A DNA stretch of 64,000 nt from contig JBKBNU010000001.1 in the NCBI GenBank assembly GCA_046294845.1, forward strand, positions 1,426,001 to 1,490,000, written 5' to 3'. This DNA is from Micavibrio_C sp046294845 (GTDB taxonomy: Bacteria; Pseudomonadota; Alphaproteobacteria; Micavibrionales; Micavibrionaceae). Of the stretch, positions 25,838-35,108 are shown piece after piece. A program made the translations under genes and the position numbers. The notes below the pieces were generated by a model. The model was not told the DNA's origin. It was given only the letters and a program-made list of their open reading frames with translations, and did no database searches. Within the stretch, counting starts at the first letter, position 1; each line of letters starts with the position of its first letter.

Positions 25838-26902
25838 ATGGATTTACTTAAAAAATTAATGCCCCTGAAGGGTCGCCACGAAGAATTGGCTTCGCTTATG
25901 TCCCAAGGCGGACTGGCGGGGGATGAGTTTGTCAAGCTTTCGCGTGAATATGCGGAGCTGGAGCCTATTGTGCTGGCGGTGAACGCCTATCAGAAGGCGC
26001 TGAAGGATAAAGAAGAAATTGAAGGCCTGTTGGGTGATCCCGAAATGGGAGAGATGGCGCAGGAAGAATTCAAGGAACTGAAAGAAAAAATCCCCGCGCT
26101 CGAGCATGAATTGAAGGTGGCGTTATTGCCCAAGGATATCGCCGATAACCGCAACGCAATTATCGAGATCAGGGCAGGTACGGGTGGTGATGAAGCGGCT
26201 TTGTTCGCAGGTGATTTGTTCGGCATGTATCGGGGCTATGCCGGTATGCAGGGATGGCAGTTTAACGTCCTTGATATGCATGAAAGCGATATGGGCGGTT
26301 ATAAAGAGATCATTGCCGAGGTTACAGGCAACGGTGTCTTTGCCAAACTGAAATATGAATCCGGTGTACACCGTGTGCAACGTGTGCCGGAAACCGAAGC
26401 CAGTGGCCGCGTCCATACATCGGCGGCTACTGTGGCGGTCCTGCCGGAAGCCGAAGATGTCGATATCGATCTCAATATGAATGATGTGAAGGTTGATACC
26501 TTCCGTTCACAAGGCGCAGGCGGGCAGTCAGTTAACACCACAGACAGCGCCGTACGTTTGACCCACATCCCGAGCGGTATTGTGGTTGAAATGCAGGACG
26601 AACGTTCCCAACACAAAAATCGCGAGAAGGCGATGCGGATTTTGCGTTCACGCCTGTTCGAAGCCGAGCGTCTGCGTATCCAGAACGAACGTGCCGCCAA
26701 TCGTAAATCACAGGTGGGCTCAGGCGATCGTTCCGAACGTATCCGCACCTATAACTTTCCCCAAGGCCGCGTGACCGATCACCGTATCAATCTGACCTTG
26801 TACAAGATTGAAGATGTGATGTCTGGCAAAGCCCTCGATGATGTGATTGGCCCGCTGATTTCCCACGACCAGGCCGACCAGTTGGCCGAGCTGGATTATT
26901 AG
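25838..26902 (+). CDS. prfA: Peptide chain release factor 1
   Basis: A 354-residue class I release factor reading UAA and UAG. The tripeptide anticodon PET (in RVPETEASG) marks RF1, and the GGQ motif that triggers peptide release is at residues 228-230 with the expected GAGGQSVNTTDSAVR context; the glutamine is the target of PrmC, encoded just downstream. The C-terminus ends in the usual DQLAELD helix. The start ATG at 25838 gives the canonical N-terminus (MDLLKKLMPLKGRHEEL), but no clear ribosome site precedes it, unlike most genes here. Confidence 0.95.
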   Translation: MDLLKKLMPLKGRHEELASLMSQGGLAGDEFVKLSREYAELEPIVLAVNAYQKALKDKEEIEGLLGDPEMGEMAQEEFKELKEKIPALEHELKVALLPKDIADNRNAIIEIRAGTGGDEAALFAGDLFGMYRGYAGMQGWQFNVLDMHESDMGGYKEIIAEVTGNGVFAKLKYESGVHRVQRVPETEASGRVHTSAATVAVLPEAEDVDIDLNMNDVKVDTFRSQGAGGQSVNTTDSAVRLTHIPSGIVVEMQDERSQHKNREKAMRILRSRLFEAERLRIQNERAANRKSQVGSGDRSERIRTYNFPQGRVTDHRINLTLYKIEDVMSGKALDDVIGPLISHDQADQLAELDY

Positions 26903-26932
26903 GGCAGCGATTTAAGCTCTGGCATCTCGCGC

Positions 26933-27514
26933 TCATCCCGGACGGAAGGCCCGTTTCAAACGCTGGGCATAGGCAGCGGATGTCGTATCATGAAAATAGC
27001 ACGGACGAGGGTCGCCTACACGGGCAGGCAGAGGGAGAAGCTCGTTCGCGGGGATTTCCATGCCCTTGAAATGGATCGAATCCGTATAAATCCGTGCCAA
27101 TATAGGGCTGTACCCGTTATAGGCAGGACGCTCCGCGTCATAGCAGTAATACTGGCTTCGGGGGATGGCGATATCCCTGAATTGTTCCACCGGTGTGGTG
27201 GGCGGGACAGACGCCGTAATCTTGAACGTCTGTGACAGGGACGTTTCCGGCCTGTAAACCATCACTTTGACCCCCGTAAGGGTGGGCGCGCTGGTATGCG
27301 GGCGCAGAGACAAAAGCTCTGTCTGCTCGTTAATCAGGATGGTATTCCCCACATTCATCTTGTTGGGGGTCAGGATGTGGAGACTATCCTTATAATAGCC
27401 TCCGCTATTGGCCTCGATGAGGTAAAGATGATGTCCGCGATACTCGGGAAATTTAAGGAGTATGGACTGGAGATCATAGACCTCTCGGGCGACTTTATAT
27501 GCCCTGCCTATCAT
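26933..27514 (-). CDS. Unknown protein lying antisense between prfA and prmC
   Basis: A 193-residue protein without recognised family, signal peptide or membrane segment. It is Tyr/Pro/His rich (YRGHHLYLIEANSGGYYKDS, RSQYYCYDAERPAYNGYSPIL), with short predicted strands. Its stop lies 30 bases from the prfA stop and its start 90 bases from prmC, on the opposite strand, so it separates two genes that are normally consecutive. The coding potential looks real: no stop over 193 codons and normal codon use. It may be a lineage-specific insertion. Confidence 0.55.
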   Translation of the reverse strand: MIGRAYKVAREVYDLQSILLKFPEYRGHHLYLIEANSGGYYKDSLHILTPNKMNVGNTILINEQTELLSLRPHTSAPTLTGVKVMVYRPETSLSQTFKITASVPPTTPVEQFRDIAIPRSQYYCYDAERPAYNGYSPILARIYTDSIHFKGMEIPANELLPLPARVGDPRPCYFHDTTSAAYAQRLKRAFRPG

Positions 27515-27604
27515 AGTTGCTGTACTTCCCTGTTTTATGCTTTATAGCCTGTTTGGCCTTTTATTGTTTAAAAAGGGTAACAGACTTAAGGTGTTTTTCC
27601 AATC

Positions 27605-28456
27605 GTGATTAGGGAAGTTTTTAAGCAGACACGCTTGCGTTTTTCAGAAGCCGGCATTGAAACGCCGGATATGGATACTCGCGTTTTACTTAAGCATTTT
27701 TTGGGCCTTAGTGATGCCGATTTGATTACCGGCACGGGAGTGATTGACGCGAATCAGCGGGATCATCTGGAGAGGGCGGTCATCAGACGCCTGAACCGTG
27801 AGCCGGTGAGCCGGATTATCGGCGAGCGCGAATTCTGGGGCATGACCTTCAAGGTAACCCCCGATACTCTCGATCCCCGTCCGGATAGTGAATGTCTGAT
27901 CGAGATGGCGGTTGAAGCTCTGCGGGATCATCCCCCCAAACGTATTCTTGATTTGGGCACGGGCAGCGGATGTCTGTTGCTGGCGCTGTTGAAAGAGTTT
28001 CCGGCGGCGCAAGGGGTAGGTATTGACCTCAATCCTAAAGCTGTGGATGTTTCACGTGAAAACATGGAAAATAATGGACTTTCAGGCCGGGCTACCTTCG
28101 AGCAGGGAAACTGGACAGATTCGCTTTCTCCTGACGATGGCCTGTTTGACTTGATTGTTTCGAATCCGCCCTACATTCCTAGGGGAGATATCGAATCTCT
28201 GGCTCCTGAAGTGAAGAATCATGACCCGATTCTGGCCTTGTCGGGGGGCGATGACGGGCTTGATGCCTATAAAACACTAGTTACGGAAATTAAAAAGTTT
28301 TTGCAACCCTCAGGTCTGGCTCTTTTTGAAATAGGGCAAAATCAAGACAGGGATGTGCAGCGACTCGTGGAGAATGCTGGTCTTTCCGTAAGCCGAATCG
28401 GGGCGGATATCGCAGGAATCCTGCGGGTTGTGGAAATCACGCGTGGGGATAAATAA
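27605..28456 (+). CDS. prmC: Release factor glutamine methyltransferase PrmC
   Basis: A 283-residue SAM-dependent enzyme (HemK) that methylates the GGQ glutamine of release factors. The N-terminal helical domain is followed by motif I DLGTGSGCLLLAL and the hallmark NPPY (residues 187-190), which binds the target amide. Residues ALSGGDDGLDAY complete the family pattern. It starts with GTG at 27605; no other start fits the N-terminus. It follows prfA functionally, though an antisense gene intervenes. Confidence 0.93.
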   Translation: MIREVFKQTRLRFSEAGIETPDMDTRVLLKHFLGLSDADLITGTGVIDANQRDHLERAVIRRLNREPVSRIIGEREFWGMTFKVTPDTLDPRPDSECLIEMAVEALRDHPPKRILDLGTGSGCLLLALLKEFPAAQGVGIDLNPKAVDVSRENMENNGLSGRATFEQGNWTDSLSPDDGLFDLIVSNPPYIPRGDIESLAPEVKNHDPILALSGGDDGLDAYKTLVTEIKKFLQPSGLALFEIGQNQDRDVQRLVENAGLSVSRIGADIAGILRVVEITRGDK

Positions 28457-28544
28457 ACTTTTTATCTCTTGCGCTGCTTGATAGCGGACGAGTCGGGGCG
28501 ATACATTCGGAGCATTCACGATGGATACATATCCTGATAGGTGC

Positions 28545-28640
28545 TCTGGAATAAAAAAATCATTCCAGACAAAGGGATGGCTGTTCTCAGACTCGTGAAT
28601 CAGGTACGATGTACGTGTCTGGGAATAAACAGAATCATTT
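28545..28640. repeat. Perfect inverted repeat and degenerate second copy upstream of the DUF4167 gene
   Basis: A perfect 8-base inverted repeat (TCTGGAAT at 28545-28552 and ATTCCAGA at 28562-28569, loop of A-rich 9 bases) is followed about 50 bases later by a near copy of its left half and loop (28618-28640, TCTGGGAATAAAC-AGAATCATTT). The second copy ends about 20 bases before the DUF4167 start. It may be an operator or RNA hairpin in the leader; no T-run follows, so it is not a standard terminator. Confidence 0.4.
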
Positions 28641-28658
28641 TATGCAGGTGATCAAAGA

Positions 28659-29099
28659 ATGAGACACAACGCAGCAGGAAGACGCTCCCGTAACCGTGGC
28701 CATAATGGGCGCCGTGGTGGGGGCAATCAGAACCGCGTGCAGGTATTTGACAGCAACGGTCCTGACGTCCGGATCCGTGGTACAGCCGCGCAAATCTATG
28801 AAAAATATATGGCTTTAGCCAAGGATGCTGCCGCCTCCGGTGATCAGGTCCTCGGGGAGAGCTATCTTCAGCACGCCGAACATTATCAGCGCCTCTTGAG
28901 TGGCTGGATTGATCTGGTTGAAGGCCGCAGTGATGCCTATCTGTACTCTACACCGGTCGTAGACGACTCAGTGTATGACGAGCAGGATGAGGCTGTATCT
29001 GTGGTTGAGGATGATGGTCTGGGTCTGCCAGCCAGTATCGTGGGAACGCGTACGTCTAAAGCCGTACAGCAATCTCAGGATCAACTGGAAGATGCCTGA
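28659..29099 (+). CDS. DUF4167 domain protein
   Basis: A 146-residue cytosolic protein. The first 35 residues are Arg/Gly/Asn rich (RRSRNRGHNGRRGGGNQNR) and look disordered and nucleic-acid binding; the DUF4167 core follows (RVQVFDSNGPDVRIRGTAAQIYEKYMALA and SYLQHAEHYQRLL). An acidic tail ends the protein. The family lies between prmC and clpB across alphaproteobacteria, matching this order, but its function is unknown; RNA binding is inference from the N-terminus. This version is shorter than many members. Confidence 0.88.
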   Translation: MRHNAAGRRSRNRGHNGRRGGGNQNRVQVFDSNGPDVRIRGTAAQIYEKYMALAKDAAASGDQVLGESYLQHAEHYQRLLSGWIDLVEGRSDAYLYSTPVVDDSVYDEQDEAVSVVEDDGLGLPASIVGTRTSKAVQQSQDQLEDA

Positions 29100-29342
29100 T
29101 TAACGCATTGCTTTTAATGTGTTAAATTAGCGTACGTTAGGGGCGGCCATAGTGTCGCCTTTAATTTTTTTAGGATTATTTTCCTCTTTTTTGTCTTCGG
29201 GGCCTTGATTTTGGTCAGTGACAGGTCATTTTCTATCGTATTAGGCTCGTCACACGGGACTGAAAGCTCAAAGAGTTAAGCTTTTGCGTATCTTCATCTG
29301 TTAAACTGGCTGAGGCCTGTATAGTTCAAGCGGGGGCATTCC

Positions 29343-31949
29343 ATGGATTTCGAAAAGTTTACTGAAAAATCAAAGGGTTACTTACAAAAAGCCCAGACAT
29401 TGGCTATGCGTAACAAGCATCAGTCACTGGAGCCTGAGCATTTGCTGCGGGTGATGCTGGATGATGAGGAGCGTTTGATTCATAAATTGATCGAGGCGGC
29501 TGGCGGTGATGCCAATAAAGTGGCGCGCCTGATCGATGGGGCTGTGGCCAAATTGCCGGTCGTAACTGGCAGCGGGGCGGGCGGCCTCCGTATTTCAAGT
29601 GATTTATCAAAAATGCTTGATAGTGCATTGATTTTAAGTGAAAAATCTGGTGACAAGTTCATATCTGGTGACCGTATTTTACAGGCGATGAACCTGCTGC
29701 GCGGCAGCCATGTCGAGGAAATTCTTTCGGAATCCGGTGTGACGCCCCAAGCTCTCAATCAGGCGATCAATGACCGCCGTAAGGGGCGGACAGCGGATTC
29801 TGCCAATGCCGAGGGGCAGTTTGACGCCCTGAACCGTTATGCCCGCGATCTTACCGAGGCTGCCCGTGAAGGCAAGCTTGATCCTGTGATTGGCCGTGAT
29901 GAGGAAATTCGCCGGACGGTGCAGGTCCTTTCGCGCCGGACCAAGAATAACCCTGTCCTGATCGGGGAGCCCGGGGTTGGAAAAACAGCGATTATCGAGG
30001 GGTTGGCCCTGCGGATTATCAATGGTGATGTGCCTGAAAGCCTTAAAGGAAAGCGCCTGATGGCCCTTGATTTGGGCGCTTTGGTGGCGGGTGCCAAGTT
30101 CCGCGGTGAGTTTGAAGAGCGTTTAAAGGCGGTTATGGATGAAATCCGTGCCCATGCCGGTGAAATCGTGCTGTTTTTGGATGAATTGCATACTTTGGTC
30201 GGGGCTGGGAAGGCTGATGGAGCCATGGATGCCTCGAATATGCTGAAACCCGCTTTGGCCCGTGGTGAATTGCATATGGTGGGGGCGACGACGCTTGATG
30301 AATACCGCAAGCATATTGAAAAGGATGCGGCGCTGGCGCGGCGCTTCCAGCCTGTTTTCGTATCAGAGCCAACGGTTGAAGATACGATATCTATCCTGCG
30401 GGGATTAAAGGAAAAATATGAAGTCCACCATGGTGTACGTATCACCGATGCCGCAATTGTGTCTGCGGCGACCCTGTCACATCGTTATATCACAGACCGT
30501 TTCCTGCCGGATAAGGCGATTGATCTGGTGGATGAGGCTTCCAGCCGTCTGCGGATGCAGGTTGATAGTAAACCCGAACAGATTGATGAATTGGATCGAC
30601 GGATTGTCCAGTTGAAAATCGAGCGCGAGGCTTTGAAGAAGGAGTCGGACAAGGGGTCAAAAGACCGCCTTGAAAAACTTCAGAAAGAACTTGAAGAACT
30701 TGAAATAAAATCTTCTGAATTAACAAAAATTTGGCAATCAGAAAAAGAGAAGCTTTCTGCGGGCCAGAAGTTTAAGGAAGAGCTGGAGAAAGCTCGTATC
30801 GAGCTGGATCAGGCCGAGCGTGCCGGTGACTGGGCCAAAGCTGGCGAGATCAAGTACGGCAAAATTCCTAATCTGGAGCAGGCCCTTGAGCAGGCCAGTC
30901 AGAGTACGGTCGAGAAGAACCTTATCAATGAGGAAGTCACCGATGATGATATCGCCGCCGTGGTTAGCAAATGGACGGGTATTCCAGTCGACAAGATGCT
31001 TCAGGGCGAGCGCGAGAAGCTTTTGACTATGGAAAACAAGCTTGGTCAGCGTGTTGTCGGGCAGGAGGAAGCTGTCCATGCCGTGGCCGATGCTGTCCGC
31101 CGTGCCCGTGCCGGTTTGCAGGACCCGCGCCGTCCGATCGGTTCGTTCCTGTTCCTCGGGCCCACAGGGGTTGGCAAAACAGAACTGACCAAGGCCTTGG
31201 CCGAATTCCTGTTTGATGATGATACAGCCCTCGTACGGATGGATATGTCCGAGTATATGGAGAAACACTCGGTTGCCCGTATGATCGGGGCACCTCCGGG
31301 CTATGTAGGCTATGATGAAGGCGGGGCATTGACCGAGGCTGTCCGTCGCCGCCCGTATCAGGTCGTCCTGTTTGACGAGGTCGAAAAAGCACACCCCGAT
31401 GTATTTAACGTTCTTTTGCAGGTTTTGGATGATGGTCGCCTGACCGATGGGCAGGGGCGTACGGTTGATTTCAGCAATACGGTTTTGATTATGACCTCGA
31501 ATCTTGGGGCCGAATATCTGGTCAGTATGGAAGAGGGGCAGGATGTTGAATCGGTACGCGATCAGGTTATGGGCGTAGTGAGAAAAGCTTTCCGTCCCGA
31601 ATTCCTGAATCGTCTGGATGAAATATTGCTGTTCCGCCGTCTGGGGCGTGCGCAAATGGCAGGGATTGTCGATATCCAGCTGGGTTATCTGCGCAAACTG
31701 CTGGGTGATCGCCGGATTACCATGACACTGGATGATGATGCCAAGCGTTGGCTTGCCGATAAGGGATATGATCCGGCTTATGGTGCCCGTCCGCTTAAAC
31801 GTGTCATCCAGACGCATCTGCAGAACCGTTTGGCACAACTGATCCTTCAGGGTGACATTGCTGATGGCGCATCGGTTGCCGTGGGTGTAAAGGCTGACGA
31901 ACTTGATTTTAAAATCGGTAAGCCAACAGCAGGAAAAGCTGCCGCCTGA
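29343..31949 (+). CDS. clpB: ATP-dependent disaggregase ClpB
   Basis: An 868-residue AAA+ hexamer that pulls proteins from aggregates together with DnaK. The order is canonical: N-domain (1-145), first ATPase with Walker A GEPGVGKT (208-215), a long coiled-coil middle domain at about 410-525 that marks ClpB rather than ClpA or ClpC, second ATPase with Walker A GPTGVGKT (606-613), and the C-terminal small domain (YDPAYGARPLKRVIQ). The pore tyrosines GAKFRGE and GYVGYDEGG are visible. A 243-base upstream gap probably holds a heat-shock promoter, but I could not assign one confidently. Confidence 0.97.
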   Translation: MDFEKFTEKSKGYLQKAQTLAMRNKHQSLEPEHLLRVMLDDEERLIHKLIEAAGGDANKVARLIDGAVAKLPVVTGSGAGGLRISSDLSKMLDSALILSEKSGDKFISGDRILQAMNLLRGSHVEEILSESGVTPQALNQAINDRRKGRTADSANAEGQFDALNRYARDLTEAAREGKLDPVIGRDEEIRRTVQVLSRRTKNNPVLIGEPGVGKTAIIEGLALRIINGDVPESLKGKRLMALDLGALVAGAKFRGEFEERLKAVMDEIRAHAGEIVLFLDELHTLVGAGKADGAMDASNMLKPALARGELHMVGATTLDEYRKHIEKDAALARRFQPVFVSEPTVEDTISILRGLKEKYEVHHGVRITDAAIVSAATLSHRYITDRFLPDKAIDLVDEASSRLRMQVDSKPEQIDELDRRIVQLKIEREALKKESDKGSKDRLEKLQKELEELEIKSSELTKIWQSEKEKLSAGQKFKEELEKARIELDQAERAGDWAKAGEIKYGKIPNLEQALEQASQSTVEKNLINEEVTDDDIAAVVSKWTGIPVDKMLQGEREKLLTMENKLGQRVVGQEEAVHAVADAVRRARAGLQDPRRPIGSFLFLGPTGVGKTELTKALAEFLFDDDTALVRMDMSEYMEKHSVARMIGAPPGYVGYDEGGALTEAVRRRPYQVVLFDEVEKAHPDVFNVLLQVLDDGRLTDGQGRTVDFSNTVLIMTSNLGAEYLVSMEEGQDVESVRDQVMGVVRKAFRPEFLNRLDEILLFRRLGRAQMAGIVDIQLGYLRKLLGDRRITMTLDDDAKRWLADKGYDPAYGARPLKRVIQTHLQNRLAQLILQGDIADGASVAVGVKADELDFKIGKPTAGKAAA

Positions 31950-31989
31950 TAGGGGATTATTATCACTTCGTTAATCTGTCGCAGGTAGA

Positions 31990-33096
31990 ATGCTATCAAC
32001 CCACAAAGTAACTAAAAGGGTTGATGGTGTGGATTTTGATCAAAAGAACCAGATAACGGCAGGTTATAATGCTGCTTCCATGGCTGTGACAGGGGATGCC
32101 CCTAAAGATCAGCAGCCGGGATTTGTTGATCTGGTTGCACGCGCCAGTCGCGATAACAAGCATGTCTTTTTGGGAGAGCCCCATGTCAATGGCATGGTTG
32201 TTCAATCTTATCAGCTTTTGGCTGATAACCCTGGCGTATTTCAAAAAGCAAAAGAGAACGGTATGGGGCATCTCGTTCTTGAATTGCCCCATGCCTTGCA
32301 ACCTAGTCTGGACAAGCTGTCTATAGGGCAAATTTCCAAAGATCAGTTTAAATCGGAATTCATGGAACAGTTTACATCCGAATGGATGGCGGATCCCAAT
32401 ATCAGGAACCAATTTTCCGAGGCGTTAGCCCAGACTATTGAGAATGCCCATAATGCCGGAATGAAAGTTCATATGGCTGATGTAACCCATGCTGAATTCT
32501 TCAGGGATATGAATTCAGGTTTCCCCCCAGATGTTCAAAACTTTATAAAGAAAGTTACCGAAGATCATAAAGAGCAGGGTAATGGCATGACATTGCAGCA
32601 ATATACAATGAGTCGTATGGCATCCCTGCCATCGGGTGAGCGTGAGGATCTTTTAAGACAGGCTCGGGAACATGTAAATAAGGTGCGTCATGAGCGTCTT
32701 GATGATAGCGAACAATATTCTTACTTAAGAGGGCGTATCCCCCAGAACGAGGGCATTATGGGTTTGGTGGGCTTGTCGCATCTGGATAACAATCTTGATT
32801 TCAAGATGGAAAAGACTTCAAGGGGTATTGATGATTTTCTGGAGGAGGAAGGCGGCAAGGTCGCTTCTATAGAGTTGCACAATACGGATTCGAAGAAAGC
32901 GATGGCTTCTACTTATGAGGAAGATAACGCTATAAAGCTTGATAAACCTGATTATACAGTGATCATTGATCAGAACCAAATTTTTGACAAGCAAGATCGT
33001 GTTGTAGGAAGTCTTGATCAAACTTCTCCGGCAGACCGCACAGTTGAGAAGCGTCCGTCAGTAAGCAGTCCGGCACCTGGTGTAGGTGTTTATTAG
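31990..33096 (+). CDS. ChaN/EreA-like fold protein of unknown function
   Basis: A 368-residue protein without a signal peptide. It shows the pattern of the TraB/ChaN/erythromycin-esterase superfamily: HVFLGEPHVNG (GE at 62-63, His65), a helical stretch with GHLVLELPHALQPSLD (91-108), and a later GLVGLSHLDNN (258-268, His264). These Glu/His positions form the catalytic or haem-binding site in relatives. The N-terminus and C-terminal 60 residues (Ser/Pro-rich) have no match. It starts 41 bases after clpB with an AGG site six bases before the ATG. Function and substrate are unknown; a secreted effector is one possibility. Confidence 0.6.
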   Translation: MLSTHKVTKRVDGVDFDQKNQITAGYNAASMAVTGDAPKDQQPGFVDLVARASRDNKHVFLGEPHVNGMVVQSYQLLADNPGVFQKAKENGMGHLVLELPHALQPSLDKLSIGQISKDQFKSEFMEQFTSEWMADPNIRNQFSEALAQTIENAHNAGMKVHMADVTHAEFFRDMNSGFPPDVQNFIKKVTEDHKEQGNGMTLQQYTMSRMASLPSGEREDLLRQAREHVNKVRHERLDDSEQYSYLRGRIPQNEGIMGLVGLSHLDNNLDFKMEKTSRGIDDFLEEEGGKVASIELHNTDSKKAMASTYEEDNAIKLDKPDYTVIIDQNQIFDKQDRVVGSLDQTSPADRTVEKRPSVSSPAPGVGVY

Positions 33097-33124
33097 GGTT
33101 TGGGATTCCCGAATTGCAATTTGT

Positions 33125-33910
33125 TTAAAACAGGAATGGGCTTGGCGCAGCGATAGTCTTCGCGGGAAGTCCCAGACAACGATGAAGTTCCTGCTTCATA
33201 TCAACAAGAGAACAGAATCCGCGGCGAACATATAACGGGTTGCTACCGGATGTTTTTGTGAATTCTGCGCTCATATGTGCGCGGGCAACAGGATGGTCAC
33301 TCCAGTTATCATTTGTAACAGCATGAGGGTAAGCATTGTGAACAGCGATGACAGGTTTATCACCCAGTTCTTTTCTGGCTGTCATTAAGGCCCGTAGGCC
33401 CGTTCCTGCCAGTGCGTAAAATTCAATTGCACTTTTTTGCTGATAGCCTTCCTTACGAAGGACTTTCATATTCGCACCTGTATTTGTTGATGTGTCATGG
33501 CCAAAACGGGTGATAGCCTGAGGGGGTATACCGTAATGTTGTGTCAGTAAAAAATAGGCGTAATCGGTTTCTGTCTGCTGCTGGTTTTCGGCAAAGCTTA
33601 GTCCGATACCGGAAAGGCGGGGTTTGATATAGCCCGTAAAATCCGGATGCTCGTTGCCAATTTTCTTGTTTCCCACCAGTACAAATTTCTTGTGGCCAGC
33701 TTTGACAGCGGCGTCGACCGCAAAGGCCGTTGCGTTTGTGGCTCCCAGAATAACTGCGGTTTTTAAACCCAAAGCAGGGAGGGCATCAATCGGGGTTAGA
33801 AGTTGGGCGGTATAATTTTTGATGGTGTTTTCTCCCAGTCCGGCCTTGGCATCCCAGAGGGCTTTCAGCGGCAAGTAGAGCATTTCTTCAATTTGCGAGA
33901 GGGGCGTCAT
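33125..33910 (-). CDS. Divergent YdcF/DUF218-like protein
   Basis: A 261-residue protein that resembles the DUF218 (YdcF/ElyC) family: KTAVILGATN, a strand with HKKFVLVGNK, then RFGHDTSTNTGANMKVL (the family's conserved S/T-x-N-T near the second site) and a late HNAYPH that may stand for the usual xxYHxxR motif. Unlike the YdcF gene at 6.2 kb, there is no clear membrane anchor, so it may be cytosolic. The substrate is unknown; YdcF proteins bind nucleotide-like cofactors in one reported case. Confidence in the family is moderate. Confidence 0.55.
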   Translation of the reverse strand: MTPLSQIEEMLYLPLKALWDAKAGLGENTIKNYTAQLLTPIDALPALGLKTAVILGATNATAFAVDAAVKAGHKKFVLVGNKKIGNEHPDFTGYIKPRLSGIGLSFAENQQQTETDYAYFLLTQHYGIPPQAITRFGHDTSTNTGANMKVLRKEGYQQKSAIEFYALAGTGLRALMTARKELGDKPVIAVHNAYPHAVTNDNWSDHPVARAHMSAEFTKTSGSNPLYVRRGFCSLVDMKQELHRCLGLPAKTIAAPSPFLF

Positions 33911-33934
33911 TCAAAATAATCTTTTGTTTTCAAT

Positions 33935-33962
33935 TTGATGATAAAATTTTATAGATTAAAAT
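33935..33962 (+). promoter_or_regulatory. Candidate sigma-70-type promoter for the gene at 34044
   Basis: TTGATG at 33935-33940 and TAAAAT at 33957-33962 are 16 bases apart, a usable match to the -35/-10 consensus (4 of 6 and 5 of 6). It lies in the AT-rich gap between two divergent genes, about 80 bases before the GTG at 34044. It is a pattern match without experimental support. Confidence 0.3.
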
Positions 33963-34043
33963 CGTTTATTATGTCAATAAATGGTTGGTCGCCTTTTAAA
34001 ATAGTAAACAAAACAGGCGGATAGGACGGCAAGAGGGATAAAC

Positions 34044-34988
34044 GTGGACAGACGCAAACTTGAAAATCTGCTTTATGCAGGCGTTGTAGAGGTCAGGGCG
34101 GATCATGTGCGTCAGGCCCTTACGATCTGGAAAGACATACGGGATGATTTGGATGATCCCAAAGGCTGCCTGTTCGATATTTTCCCTGACGGCCCTTATT
34201 ACCACGCGATGGTTGATTCCATGCCGTATAACGCCGCTATGAAAGAGCGTTTTTCAACACCCGATGAGTTTGAAGCAGAGCAGGCGAAGTTGTTTCGTGT
34301 GTTTGCTGATTTTGGAGCCAAGATATCTTGTTATGAACACGAACTTGATGACACAGGTATCAAGTTGCGTACGGTTGATATTGCGTGGATCAATATGTTT
34401 GATCTTAATCCCGAGGATGAATTTCACGCCGATGGCAGCCCTGTCAGGGGAAATGTGGATGCCTCTGCTGAAATGATCTTGCAGCATTTATATGAAGAGC
34501 CATCCTATGTTCCGGACTTCAGTAAATCATTTCTTCAGTTACGCTTGACGCCACAGCAACCCGATATCGATCAGAAGGTAGAGGCTGCTTATCGTTATAT
34601 GGAACGTGTCCGTGATCATGTGGCCTTCCGCATGCGTGAATATCAGGATGATGATTTGACGGCACGATTTGCCTCTGACTTTGTCGAGTATAAAGCTATC
34701 GATAATCTGTATAAATGGACTTCCGGTTCTTGGGATGTGCGGGAGAAAAAGCCGTGGATTCTTCCCAAAAGCTATCATCAATATCAGGATGCTGAATTGC
34801 AGATGCTAATGCAGGCGCGAGCCGAGGATAGAGGTACAGGTTTGGCCGAAGATATGAGAAGGGCTGCCAGAAATCTGAGGGAGGCCGAGCGTAACATGGC
34901 GTCTGATGTGCTGTTTTCCCGTCTTGAGCGGGGCGATATGGCTAACGCTGTTGCCAAGGGTCCGGATAAAAAGGGTGGCCCCGCCTAA
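34044..34988 (+). CDS. Unknown 314-residue cytosolic protein
   Basis: I do not recognise this family. It is acidic, without signal peptide or membrane helix. The first half has mixed strands and helices (LLYAGVVEVRADHVRQALTIW, LRTVDIAWINMFDLNPEDEFHADG); the second half is helical and charged with coiled-coil character (AEDMRRAARNLREAERNMASDVLFSRLE). The C-terminus is basic. The GTG start follows an AAGAGGGA site at good spacing. It is likely monocistronic or leads into the downstream lipoprotein gene. Confidence 0.65.
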   Translation: MDRRKLENLLYAGVVEVRADHVRQALTIWKDIRDDLDDPKGCLFDIFPDGPYYHAMVDSMPYNAAMKERFSTPDEFEAEQAKLFRVFADFGAKISCYEHELDDTGIKLRTVDIAWINMFDLNPEDEFHADGSPVRGNVDASAEMILQHLYEEPSYVPDFSKSFLQLRLTPQQPDIDQKVEAAYRYMERVRDHVAFRMREYQDDDLTARFASDFVEYKAIDNLYKWTSGSWDVREKKPWILPKSYHQYQDAELQMLMQARAEDRGTGLAEDMRRAARNLREAERNMASDVLFSRLERGDMANAVAKGPDKKGGPA

Positions 34989-35108
34989 GCTAGCGTTATG
35001 GCAATAGAATTATTGCCCTCATCACGTTGTTTCATTGGCGATTTCCCGTTAATCTGTAAAGAGTTTGATTCACGGACCTTTTCGGGTTTTTCATCGGGAA
35101 ATATTTTC

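Noticed and set aside
29204..29236. Possible heat-shock (RpoH) promoter before clpB
   Set aside because: CTTGAT is present, but no acceptable -10 box occurs at the right distance; the best TTCTAT is too far.
30738..31838. Open reading frame of 366 codons antisense to clpB
   Set aside because: It lies wholly inside clpB, which has complete ClpB motifs. Its product has no recognisable domain; long antisense frames are common opposite such codon-biased genes.
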